Positions 47,767-55,522 of a stretch of DNA of 64,000 nucleotides are shown here, piece after piece. The notes below the pieces were generated by a model. It was not told the DNA's origin. It worked only from the letters and a program-made list of their open reading frames with translations, and ran no database searches. This DNA comes from CAZCEC01 sp964497615 (lineage in GTDB: Bacteria; Chloroflexota; Anaerolineae; Anaerolineales; UBA6663): the NCBI GenBank assembly GCA_964497615.1, contig CAZCEC010000015.1, positions 1 to 64,000 of the forward strand, in the 5' to 3' direction. The first letter of the stretch is position 1. Each line of letters opens with the position of its first letter. The position numbers and the translations under genes are program-made.

Positions 47767-48801
47767 ATGACGGGAATGCTCCTGGATTCCAGGCCGCATC
47801 CAGAGAAGGTCCACCCGACCGCTTTCGTCGCGCCTAATGCGGTGGTCGTGGGCCAGGTGACCGTGGGCGCCGAGGCCAGCCTGTGGTTTGGCGTGGTGGC
47901 GCGCGGCGACACCGAAGCCATCGTCATTGGGCCCCAGACCAATGTCCAGGACGGCTGCATCCTGCATGCCGACGAAGGCCAGCCCTGCGTCCTGGGAGCG
48001 CGCGTATCGCTCGGTCACGGCGCCATCATTCACGGCGCGACCGTTGAAGATGACGTGTTGATCGGGATGCGCGCCACGGTGCTCAACGGCGCGCACATTG
48101 GGGCCGGCAGCATCGTCGGCGCGGGCGCGGTGGTGCCTCCCGGCGCCGCGGTGCCGCCCGGCTCGATGGTGATGGGCCTGCCTGCCAGGGTCACGCGGCC
48201 AGCCACCGAGGATGACCTGGAACAAATCCGCCGGACCGCCCAGCATTACGTTGAGTATGCGCGCGCCTACCGCAAGACCTATGGCTCGGCGGCCCTAATG
48301 CCGGTCCCCGGCATGGACCACCCGGTCGCGCCGGTGCAGGCCAACGCCAACCCGGAGGCGCTGCGCCTGCTGCGCGGCCTGGCGGTGTTCGACGGCCTGG
48401 ACGAAGCGGAGTTGGCGCGTGTAGCCGGCATCTGCCGGATGGCCGCCTACCACGCCGGTGACGTCATCACCGCCCAAGGGCAGTACGAATCGGACATTTA
48501 TGTGGTGCGGGAGGGCTTGCTCGAAGTGAGCGTGGGTGAAACGGGCGCAGGCAGCGCGCCGGCCCACACCATCGTGACCCTGGGCGAGGGCCAGGTCGTC
48601 GGCGAGATGGCCCTGATTGACAGGGGCCCGCGCTCCGCGACGGTGCGCTGCGTGAGCGAGACCTGCACCCTGATGGTGGTGGAACGCGACGCCTTTGAGC
48701 AGTTGGCCGCGGCCAGCCATCACATCGGACTGGTGGTGTACCGCAATCTGGCCGCCGACCTGTCATTCAAACTGCGCCACCGGCACCTGACCCGGCGCTG
48801 A
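47767..48801 (+). CDS. Gamma-carbonic anhydrase-like domain fused to a cyclic-nucleotide-binding domain
   Basis: 344-aa fusion. Residues 1-175 form a left-handed beta-helix with hexapeptide repeats like gamma-carbonic anhydrase/CaiE/PaaY proteins (WFGVVARGD, LHADEGQPC, GHGAIIHGATV; the metal histidines are at LHAD, LGHG and IHGA). A Crp-type cyclic-nucleotide-binding domain follows (about 205-335; AVFDGLDEAELARVA, DIYVVREGLLEVSV, GEMALIDRGPRSATVR). No DNA-binding helix-turn-helix is present after it. The arrangement suggests an enzyme allosterically regulated by a nucleotide. The -10 box 8 nt upstream implies a leaderless mRNA. Confidence 0.85.
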   Translation: MTGMLLDSRPHPEKVHPTAFVAPNAVVVGQVTVGAEASLWFGVVARGDTEAIVIGPQTNVQDGCILHADEGQPCVLGARVSLGHGAIIHGATVEDDVLIGMRATVLNGAHIGAGSIVGAGAVVPPGAAVPPGSMVMGLPARVTRPATEDDLEQIRRTAQHYVEYARAYRKTYGSAALMPVPGMDHPVAPVQANANPEALRLLRGLAVFDGLDEAELARVAGICRMAAYHAGDVITAQGQYESDIYVVREGLLEVSVGETGAGSAPAHTIVTLGEGQVVGEMALIDRGPRSATVRCVSETCTLMVVERDAFEQLAAASHHIGLVVYRNLAADLSFKLRHRHLTRR

Positions 48802-48813
48802 CGGAGGCCGCAA

Positions 48814-49053
48814 TTGGTCTGCAAGCTGAGCATCGTCATTCCGGGTGGGCAGCACGCTGGCGCAATCCTGGATGCCGCCAGCATCCCGGAAGAGGGCGAC
48901 GAGCTTCAGTTGGGGTCTGTCAGGGTAAGGGTGCTCGAAGTTCGGGAGTTGCTGCCGCCGCGCGGCGAGTTCCATTTCGTGCATGTGACTGGCGAGATCA
49001 TTGGCCCGTCAAACGGCTCGCCAGCCGCCGGCGGGTCGCACGCGGGCGACTGA
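48814..49053 (+). CDS. Small conserved-looking hypothetical protein
   Basis: 79-aa protein of unknown function. It starts with TTG at 48814, supported by GGAGG 7 nt upstream, and lies 12 nt after the carbonic anhydrase-cNMP gene, so it is probably co-transcribed. The first 60 residues look like a small beta-rich domain (KLSIVIPGGQHAGAILDAAS, VRVLEVRELLPPRGEFHFVHVTGEII); the end is a low-complexity Gly/Ala/Ser tail. No family or signal peptide is recognised. Confidence 0.55.
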   Translation: MVCKLSIVIPGGQHAGAILDAASIPEEGDELQLGSVRVRVLEVRELLPPRGEFHFVHVTGEIIGPSNGSPAAGGSHAGD

Positions 49054-49072
49054 CGGCCCGTCCGGCGGTACG

Positions 49073-50545
49073 CTACAAACCGCCGAGGACCAGCCGGACG
49101 ACGAGGGGCGTGAGGAATACTTCCGCCAGGGCGGCCACCACCAGCAGAGGCACTGCCACGGCCAGCGCAATCTTGGCCCAATCCGCCAACGCCAGCAGCC
49201 AGCCTTCACCCAGCGTCTTGCCGGGCGGCGGCGCCAGAACGCTCGCGCCCAGCCGGAGAATGGCAGCCCCGATCAGCACCGCCGCGGTGATCTCGAAGAC
49301 CCCATGCGGCAGGACGAAGGCCGCGAAAAACTGCGCCGGGCTCAGGCCGATGAGGGCCACCTGCCCGGCGAAGTAGCCCGACAGCGCCAGCGGGATCATC
49401 AACAGCACCACCGCCAACACCCCCAAGGAAAATATCCCAGCGCCGGTGGCGATGGCTAACGCCCGCAGGTTAGTCGTCAACACCCAGACTGCACCGCCCG
49501 CCGACACCAGACCAATCTGCGCCAGGTTCTCGTCAAAGTTGCGGGTGACATCGGCCAGGTCCACGCCCGCCAGGGGCAGTTGGTAGACGGCGGCATAGCG
49601 GTAGCCCAGCAGCAGCGCCGCCAGCAGCGCCCCCGCCAGCAGCGCGGCCGGCAGGGCCACCCGGCGCACGGTTGGGAGAATCTCCAGGCGATACCACCCC
49701 GTCAGGCCGCGCCCCCGGCCCTGCCCCACAAAGGCCGCCGCAAACGTGCGCCAGGCCGCCTTGAGATTGATCTCATCAATCTCCTTGCCGAGCAGTTCCT
49801 CGCGATTGAACAGGCGCACCCCCATCCGCACCAGCACGACCGTAATCAACCCCAGGCCAAAGATCACCCACCATAGCACGTCATATTGCCCCCAAAACAT
49901 GATCAGGCTTTCGCCCTGCACCAGGATCGCCATGGGGATGATGATGAAGCTGGCGAGTAGGTTGGCCGCGCGCACGGAGGTGGTCTGCGCGGAGATGACC
50001 ACCGCGCCCGCGACCATGACCAGCGCCTGGATGGAGGTCAAGGCGACGATTTGGACCAGCAGAATCGGCGGTGGATACCAGCCGAGCGTGACAGCCAGTC
50101 CGGTGAGATAGACGGTGATGCCCAGGTAGGCCGCCAGGAGCGGTGGCAGCATGGCAGCCAGGGTCTTGCCCACGTAGAGCTGCGCATCGGTCAGCGGCGA
50201 CGAGAGCAGAGGCTCCAGGCTGTGGCGTTCCTTTTCGCCAACGAAGCTCTCCAGGGCAATGACGAGCGATACGGAGATCGGGAAGAAGCCCACGACCATC
50301 AGCAGGAACGGAATGAGGCGCTCACCGATGACGGGCGCGCCATAGCGCTCCACAAAGGCGACGGCCTGGCCAGCCGTGAAATTCATGAGCAGGGGAAAGA
50401 AGAGGGTCAGGATGATGACGGGCGCGATGATGCGCCAGTCGCGCATCTGGTCGCGCACTTCACGGCGCGTTACCAATAGGGCCGGACGGACGGCGCCCAG
50501 GAGACGCGTGAGCGGCTGATCCGGTTGGCTGGCAAGCGTAGTCAT
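49073..50545 (-). CDS. ABC-2 type permease fused to a SpoIIM-like membrane domain
   Basis: 490-aa protein with two membrane halves. The first (about 1-265) looks like an ABC-2/NatB-type permease (TRREVRDQMRDWRIIAPVI, a GEKERHSLEPLLSSPL segment typical of ABC-2). The second (about 285-490) resembles the SpoIIM/DUF95 family, with LRALAIATGAGIFSLGVLAVVLLMIPLALSGYF-like helices and LPHGVFEITAAVLIGAAILRLG. This combination in one chain is uncommon. It overlaps the ATPase gene by 4 nt and forms the export channel with it. The substrate is unknown. Confidence 0.8.
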   Translation of the reverse strand: MTTLASQPDQPLTRLLGAVRPALLVTRREVRDQMRDWRIIAPVIILTLFFPLLMNFTAGQAVAFVERYGAPVIGERLIPFLLMVVGFFPISVSLVIALESFVGEKERHSLEPLLSSPLTDAQLYVGKTLAAMLPPLLAAYLGITVYLTGLAVTLGWYPPPILLVQIVALTSIQALVMVAGAVVISAQTTSVRAANLLASFIIIPMAILVQGESLIMFWGQYDVLWWVIFGLGLITVVLVRMGVRLFNREELLGKEIDEINLKAAWRTFAAAFVGQGRGRGLTGWYRLEILPTVRRVALPAALLAGALLAALLLGYRYAAVYQLPLAGVDLADVTRNFDENLAQIGLVSAGGAVWVLTTNLRALAIATGAGIFSLGVLAVVLLMIPLALSGYFAGQVALIGLSPAQFFAAFVLPHGVFEITAAVLIGAAILRLGASVLAPPPGKTLGEGWLLALADWAKIALAVAVPLLVVAALAEVFLTPLVVRLVLGGL

Positions 50546-51525
50546 CGGCCAACCATCTCGGCCGCGGGCGCCAGACGCTCTGCCGTTCCATTCAGTTGGG
50601 CCGCCGGTTCATCACCGGCCTGAACTACTTGGAGGTAAACATCCTCCAGGCTGCGGGGGACCTCCGCCAGGGTGACCACGGGTATGCGGCGCTCGGCCAG
50701 CCGGGCGAGGACCTGCGGATTGACGACCGCCGGCTTTTCGGCCTCGTAGTGCAGCCAATCAGCGCCGGTGCGCAGGACCTGGACCAAGTCTGCCAGGTGG
50801 TCGGCGACGCCGTTGAGGGGCCCGGCCAGGCGCAGTTCCAGGAGGGCGGGGCCAAGCCACTGGCGCTTGAGCTGGGCTGGCGCGCCCAGCGCGATGACGC
50901 GCCCGCGCCGGATGACGGCGATGTGATCGGCCAACTGCTCGGCCTCGGTCAGGTTGTGGGTGCACAGGATGACGGCGCGGCGCTCGGAGCGTAGGCCCGC
51001 GATGGCGTCGCGCACCAGCCGGGCCGACTGGGGATCCATGGCGGAGGTCGGCTCGTCCAGCAGCAGGACGGGCGGGTCGTGCAGCATCGCCCGGATGAGG
51101 GCCAGCTTTTGGCGCATGCCCTTGGAGTATTCGCCCAGGCGCTTGCCGGCCGCCTCGCGCATGTCGAACCGGTCCAGCAAGGCGCCGGCCCGCCGCCGCC
51201 CTTCCGCCGCCGACAGACCATACAGCTCGGCGAAGAAGGCCAGGTACTCCTCCGACCGCATCCGCATGTAAAGGCCGTGGTGCTCGGTGAGGACCCCCAC
51301 GCTGCGGCGAACGTCAGCCGGCTGCGTCACCACGTCAAACCCGGCCACCCTGGCCCAGCCGCCGCTGGGCTTGAGGATGGAGGTGAGCATGCGGACGGTG
51401 GTCGTCTTGCCCGCCCCATTGGGGCCCAGCAGGGCCAGCACTTCGCCGGGCTGGACGGCGAGGCTGACGCCGTCCACGGCCACAAAGGAATCGAAGCGTT
51501 TGGTGAGGTCGCGGGCTTCGATCAC
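50542..51525 (-). CDS. ABC transporter ATP-binding protein
   Basis: 327-aa ATPase, NatA/DrrA-like. It shows Walker A LGPNGAGKTTTVRML, the Q-loop, the signature LGEYSKGMRQKLALIRAML, Walker B PVLLLDEPTSAMD and the H-loop CTHNLTEAEQLADHI. The C-terminal extra segment after about 220 is typical of this family. It overlaps the permease gene by 4 nt and starts 7 nt after lgt. An exported ion or drug is possible but not seen. It lies at the 3' end of the EamA-ino1-CDP-phosphotransferase-lgt run. Confidence 0.93.
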   Translation of the reverse strand: MIEARDLTKRFDSFVAVDGVSLAVQPGEVLALLGPNGAGKTTTVRMLTSILKPSGGWARVAGFDVVTQPADVRRSVGVLTEHHGLYMRMRSEEYLAFFAELYGLSAAEGRRRAGALLDRFDMREAAGKRLGEYSKGMRQKLALIRAMLHDPPVLLLDEPTSAMDPQSARLVRDAIAGLRSERRAVILCTHNLTEAEQLADHIAVIRRGRVIALGAPAQLKRQWLGPALLELRLAGPLNGVADHLADLVQVLRTGADWLHYEAEKPAVVNPQVLARLAERRIPVVTLAEVPRSLEDVYLQVVQAGDEPAAQLNGTAERLAPAAEMVGR

Positions 51526-51532
51526 ACCGAAC

Positions 51533-52396
51533 TCAGCCGGGGGAGCGTGCCTTCAATTGATGGCGACGAACGATCCGGTGACGGCTATAGATGACATAGC
51601 CCGCCACCACCACCATCACCGCCATGAGGGCCTGATTGGCGTTGATGCTGAACAACTCGGAGCTGTCGAGGCGGATGAATTCAAGGCTGAAGCGCAGGAG
51701 GGGATAGAGAATCAGGTAGACGATGAACAGATCGCCAGCCTTGATGCGGCTGGCATAGCGCCGGGCGATGTAGAGCAGCGCCAGGCAGATGAGCAAATTG
51801 CCGATGGACTCATACAAGAACAACGGATGGAACTTCAGCGCTGGGTCGGCGAAGCCCGGAACGCGATAGGCCGGGTCAATCGAGATGGCCCACGGCAGGG
51901 TCGTCGGCGCGCCATACAGCTCCTGGTTGACGAAGTTGCCCCACCGGCCGATGGCCTGGCCCAGCGCCAGCCCCGGCGCGGCGATGTCGGCCCACTCCGC
52001 GAATTTCAGCTTGGCTCGGCGCGTGTAGAGATACAGCCCCAACAGGCCGCCAGCCACCGCGCCCGGCATGCCCAGCCCGCCGTTCCAAACCGCCAGTGCG
52101 CCTTCGATCCCATTGTCGGTGATCACGAGGGGGTGGGTCAGATACCACTGGGTGGTGATGCCCATGGCAATCATGCTGGGCGGAGGCGTAAAGATGTGCC
52201 AGAGGCGCGCGCCCACGATGCCGCCGACCAGCGCCCACAGGATCGCATCCCACACATGGTCCGGGTTATGGCCGCGGCGGCGGGCCTCCAGCGAGGCGAC
52301 GTAACCGCCCAGAAACGCGCCCGCGACGAGGATAATGCCGTAGTAGCGGAGGTAGAGCAGGTTGCCGATGTGAATGCCGATGTCGTCAAATACCAT
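51533..52396 (-). CDS. lgt: Prolipoprotein diacylglyceryl transferase Lgt
   Basis: 287-aa integral membrane enzyme that transfers diacylglyceryl from phosphatidylglycerol to the lipobox Cys of prolipoproteins. The family signature is the GGLLGLYLYTRRAKL region and the ALGQAIGRWGNFVNQELYGAPT stretch, with essential Arg and His in KFHPLFLYESIGNL. Seven helices are expected. ATG 52396 is preceded by GGAGGTCCA. It acts on the lipoproteins in this window, such as MsrP and the LysM-related lipoprotein. It lies between the CDP-alcohol phosphotransferase and the ABC genes. Confidence 0.95.
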   Translation of the reverse strand: MVFDDIGIHIGNLLYLRYYGIILVAGAFLGGYVASLEARRRGHNPDHVWDAILWALVGGIVGARLWHIFTPPPSMIAMGITTQWYLTHPLVITDNGIEGALAVWNGGLGMPGAVAGGLLGLYLYTRRAKLKFAEWADIAAPGLALGQAIGRWGNFVNQELYGAPTTLPWAISIDPAYRVPGFADPALKFHPLFLYESIGNLLICLALLYIARRYASRIKAGDLFIVYLILYPLLRFSLEFIRLDSSELFSINANQALMAVMVVVAGYVIYSRHRIVRRHQLKARSPG

Positions 52397-52407
52397 TGGA
52401 CCTCCGA

Positions 52408-53028
52408 TTACCTGCGGGCCTGGCGGCGCACGTAGAGGGCGCGCTGCAGGGCAGTCACGTTCGCCAGAACGGCGATGATCCACAAGGCGACCACCGGCAG
52501 GTTGAGCAGCAGGCCAGGCGCCAGCACCAGGTAGCGTTCCATGCGGGTCAGGATGCCGACGTTGCAGTCAAAGCCCAGCGCCTCGGCGCGGGCCTTGGTG
52601 TAGGACACCATGACGCTGCCCATGGTGGCGATAAAGATCAGGATACAGACCAATGCGGCCGAGGGGTCATTCCCCTGGAGATAGTGGTACAGCAGCCCCA
52701 GGAAGATCAGCATCTCGCTCCAGCGGTCGGTTACCGAGTCCGTAAAGGCGCCGAACTTGGTGGGCTGCCCCAGCAGCCGCGCCATCGAGCCATCCAGGGC
52801 ATCGAAGGGACCGGCGATGAGGATGAACACGCCGCCCAGCACCATGTGGCCCTGTGAGAGAAAGTACGCGCCCAGACCGGTGAGGGCGAAACCCAATCCC
52901 GTCATGATATTGGGTGTCAGGCCAAGCTTGATCAGCCCGCCAGCCACCGCATCTAGCGTGCCCTTGAACCGCTGGCGCATCCAGTCGGTAGGGGTGACTC
53001 GCTTTTTCACGGTCTCGTCGACGGTCAT
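52408..53028 (-). CDS. CDP-alcohol phosphatidyltransferase, probable phosphatidylinositol-phosphate synthase
   Basis: 206-aa membrane enzyme that joins a CDP-diacylglycerol with an alcohol phosphate. The signature DG-x2-AR-x8-G-x3-D-x3-D is exact: FDALDGSMARLLGQPTKFGAFTDSVTD. The six helices and N-terminal RQRFKGTLDAVAGGLIKLGLTPN fit the actinobacterial phosphatidylinositol-phosphate synthase group. It lies 12 nt after the inositol-phosphate synthase gene, which makes inositol-1-phosphate the likely acceptor. Glycerol-phosphate specificity is the main alternative. Confidence 0.88.
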   Translation of the reverse strand: MTVDETVKKRVTPTDWMRQRFKGTLDAVAGGLIKLGLTPNIMTGLGFALTGLGAYFLSQGHMVLGGVFILIAGPFDALDGSMARLLGQPTKFGAFTDSVTDRWSEMLIFLGLLYHYLQGNDPSAALVCILIFIATMGSVMVSYTKARAEALGFDCNVGILTRMERYLVLAPGLLLNLPVVALWIIAVLANVTALQRALYVRRQARR

Positions 53029-53040
53029 AGGTTACTTCCG

Positions 53041-54123
53041 CTATTTGCCAGCAATGAAGGCTTCGGTTAGGCGGCGCGCCACGTCGTCGGTGTACTGCTC
53101 GGGCGGCGTCTTCATAAAGTAGGAGGCGGGCGCCTTGAGCGGGCCGGCCACGCCGCGGTCCAGGGCCAGCTTGGCGCAGCGCACCGCATCAATCACCACG
53201 CCCGCGGAGTTGGGGCTGTCCCAGACTTCCAGCTTAAGTTCCAGGTTGAGCGGCACATTCCCAAAGGTGGTGCCCTCCATGCGGATGTAGCACCACTTGC
53301 GGTCGGTGAGCCACGGCACGTAGTCGGACGGGCCGACATGCACGTTTTCCTCGTCAATCTCGAAATCCAGTTGGGAGGTGACGGCGCCAGTCTTGGAGAT
53401 TTTCTTGGACTCCAGCCGCTCGCGTTCGAGCATGTTGAAGAAGTCCATGTTGCCGCCAAAGTTAAGCTGATAGGTGCGGTCCAGCCGGACACCGCGCTCC
53501 CGGAACAGGTTGGTGAGAACCCGGTGCGTGATCGTCGCCCCCACCTGGCTCTTGATATCGTCGCCAATGATGGGCAGGCCGCGCTCGACAAACCGGCGCT
53601 GCCAATAGCCCTGCGAGGCGATAAAGACCGGCACGCAGTTCACAAACGCGCAGCCGGCCTCCAGGATCTGTTCCACATACCACTTGGTGGCCATCTCGGA
53701 GCCGACCGGCAGATAGCTCACGACCACGTCGGTGTGCGTCTCCCGCAGGATGCGGATGATATCGGCGGTGGGACCGGCGGCCTTCTTGACCTTGGTGCCG
53801 ACGTACTTGCCCAGGCCATCGTGGGTCATGCCGCGCTCGACGGTGACGCCCAGCGGCGGCACCTCGGCGAATTTGATGGTGTTATTCGGCGGGGCGGCAA
53901 TCGCCTCCGATAGATCCAGCCCAACCTTGCCCTCCACCACATCGAAGGCGGCGGTGAACTCGATATCGCGAATGTGGTAACCGCCCAGGTCCACGTGCAT
54001 CAGGCCCGGCACACGGTCGGAGGGTTTGGCCTCGCGGTAAAATTGCACGCCCTGCACCAGCGAGGAAGCGCAGTTGCCGACCCCAATGATGGCAACGCGC
54101 ACCTTTTTGCTCTTTTTTGCCAC
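53041..54123 (-). CDS. ino1: Inositol-3-phosphate synthase (actinobacterial-type)
   Basis: 360-aa NAD-dependent enzyme that cyclises glucose 6-phosphate to myo-inositol phosphate. The N-terminal cofactor loop is VAIIGVGNCASSLVQG, with NNTIKFAEVPPLGV, YLPVGSEMATKWYVEQ, FVNCVPVFIAS, GDDIKSQVGATITHR and NFGGNMDFFNMLERERLESKKISKT further on, all typical of the bacterial short form. The start is GTG 54123 behind GGAGGATTGA. The product feeds the next gene, the CDP-alcohol phosphotransferase, suggesting inositol lipids in this bacterium. Confidence 0.93.
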   Translation of the reverse strand: MAKKSKKVRVAIIGVGNCASSLVQGVQFYREAKPSDRVPGLMHVDLGGYHIRDIEFTAAFDVVEGKVGLDLSEAIAAPPNNTIKFAEVPPLGVTVERGMTHDGLGKYVGTKVKKAAGPTADIIRILRETHTDVVVSYLPVGSEMATKWYVEQILEAGCAFVNCVPVFIASQGYWQRRFVERGLPIIGDDIKSQVGATITHRVLTNLFRERGVRLDRTYQLNFGGNMDFFNMLERERLESKKISKTGAVTSQLDFEIDEENVHVGPSDYVPWLTDRKWCYIRMEGTTFGNVPLNLELKLEVWDSPNSAGVVIDAVRCAKLALDRGVAGPLKAPASYFMKTPPEQYTDDVARRLTEAFIAGK

Positions 54124-54155
54124 TCAATCCTCCACGGTGAAAGTACGTTCCGGCT

Positions 54156-54183
54156 ATCTTATCATAGGAATAGGAAGGCTGAA
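54156..54183 (-). promoter_or_regulatory. Promoter of inositol-lipid/lgt/ABC run
   Basis: TTCAGC (54178-54183), 16-nt spacer and TAAGAT (54156-54161) on the minus strand, placed just after the EamA stop. The predicted start near 54150 gives a leader of about 26 nt with GGAGG. The -35 is imperfect, so read-through from the EamA gene is equally possible. Confidence 0.4.
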
Positions 54184-54185
54184 CC

Positions 54186-55052
54186 CTAACCAAAGAGGGC
54201 GATGACGGCTACCCCGCCAGCCACCGCGACCGAGCCCAGGACGCGCATGGCGCTGCCGCTCTCCTTCAGCAGCCACACGCCCGCGATGGCTCCAAACACG
54301 ACGCTAATCTCGCGCACGGCGCCGGCATAGCTGGCTGGGACCCCATTGCGCATGGCGTACAGGACGATGGCATAGGCGGCCATCGTCGTAAAGCCGGCGA
54401 CGACAGTATTGAGGCGCGACGAGCGCAGTTCGGCCTTGAGGCCGCTCCAGCCTACCAACCGCAGGGTGTAGGGTGTGAGCAGCAGGGTCGTCAGCAGGAG
54501 CGCCAGGTAGGTGTACAGCAACGGCTCCACCAGCCGGACGCCGGCCCGGTCGATGACGGTGTACATGGAAATGCTCAGCCCGGCCAGCAGGGCCAGCCGG
54601 GGCGCCAGGCGGCCCAGGGCCAGCAGCGGCTCCCGCCACGCCGATAGGCGCGGCAGGTTGATGAAGTACAGCCCACCGGCAATGAGCGCGACCCCCGCCA
54701 TCCCGCCAGCCGTGGGCCGTTCGGCCAGAAGTATGGCGGACCAAATCAGGAGAAACAGCGGCGCCGTGCCGCGCGCCAGCGGGTACACCAGGGACAGTTC
54801 GCCGTGCCGGTAGGCCTGGGCAATCAGGCCGAAGTAGAGTGCTTCAAACACGGCGCTGACGGCCATGAGGCCCCAGGCCGTGGGCGGAACGTGGAAGGGG
54901 ATGAAAAAGATGACCGGGAGGAAGAGCACCCCACCCCACAGCAGCATCCACCACACAAAGGCCGCCCGGTCCTTGGCGCGGCGGATGGCGACATGGGCGA
55001 CGACATGAATGACGGCTGAGCCAAGGATGATGGCCAGGTTGAAGGGGGTCAT
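54186..55052 (-). CDS. EamA/DMT-superfamily transporter
   Basis: 288-aa membrane protein with ten hydrophobic helices in two five-helix repeats, the EamA/DMT layout. A loop such as SLVYPLARGTAPLFLLIWSAILLAERPT and its second-half equivalent VREISVVFGAIAGVWLLKESGS are typical of the family. It probably exports a metabolite or takes up a solute; the substrate is unknown. It lies 62 nt upstream of the inositol-phosphate synthase gene and is divergent from the tRNA-Pro gene; a weak TAGACA box lies 6 nt before the ATG. Confidence 0.88.
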   Translation of the reverse strand: MTPFNLAIILGSAVIHVVAHVAIRRAKDRAAFVWWMLLWGGVLFLPVIFFIPFHVPPTAWGLMAVSAVFEALYFGLIAQAYRHGELSLVYPLARGTAPLFLLIWSAILLAERPTAGGMAGVALIAGGLYFINLPRLSAWREPLLALGRLAPRLALLAGLSISMYTVIDRAGVRLVEPLLYTYLALLLTTLLLTPYTLRLVGWSGLKAELRSSRLNTVVAGFTTMAAYAIVLYAMRNGVPASYAGAVREISVVFGAIAGVWLLKESGSAMRVLGSVAVAGGVAVIALFG

Positions 55053-55057
55053 TGGGC

Positions 55058-55086
55058 TTGTCTATTCCGTGGCAGTGGGCTATAAT
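55058..55086 (+). promoter_or_regulatory. Promoter of tRNA-Pro
   Basis: TTGTCT (55058-55063), 17-nt spacer and consensus TATAAT (55081-55086). The predicted start near 55093 lies 6 nt before the tRNA 5' end at 55099. Confidence 0.8.
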
Positions 55087-55098
55087 TTCGGCTGACGA

Positions 55099-55176
<78 letters not shown>

Positions 55177-55180
55177 TCAG

Positions 55181-55213
55181 CAACAAGGCTAGGCTTTTTG
55201 CCTAGCCTTGTTG
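55181..55213 (+). terminator. Intrinsic terminator of tRNA-Pro
   Basis: Perfect 14-bp stem CAACAAGGCTAGGC / GCCTAGCCTTGTTG around a TTTTT loop, followed by TTTCC. It begins 5 nt after the tRNA 3' end. Confidence 0.85.
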
Positions 55214-55522
55214 TTTCCGGCCAGACACTATGCAAATCCTCGGCCTGACCGCCGACCACAAGGTCATCTCTCGTGCGTGAGCATGATCCGCCGCAAGATC
55301 GCGGCGGTCAGTAGCGAGCAACAGGCTACGGATTATCGGGACTACTTCAAAAAGCCGCAACTCTTCTCACCCGGCATCCGCCGTTCGCCGCAATCACGCG
55401 CGGGCAACGCGTGGCCTTCTGGGCCTGACGGCAGGACATGAACCCGATGGCGTGGCGCCGCGGGGAAGGTGCCGCTCCGGCGAAGCGCAGAGCAGGCAGC
55501 CGATGGCCTGGTGCGTGTTCCC
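55214..55522. other. Gap without a supported gene
   Basis: About 310 nt between the tRNA terminator and the S41 peptidase stop. A short plus-strand open frame (from 55208) contains MIRRKIAAVSSEQQATDY but has no Shine-Dalgarno site, no family match I recognise and an unlikely composition afterwards. No repeat of the tRNA 3' end was seen, so there is no sign of an attachment site. It may be a decayed gene. Confidence 0.5.

Noticed and set aside
49063..49085. Hairpin CGGCGGT / ACCGCCG between the 79-aa gene and the ABC permease gene
   Set aside because: Short stem with a 9-nt loop, overlaps the permease stop and has no T-run, so too weak to call a terminator.
55208..55441. Plus-strand open frame after the tRNA-Pro terminator, possible integrase remnant
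   Set aside because: No integrase motif, no ribosome-binding site and no repeat of the tRNA 3' end; there is no evidence for an integrated element.
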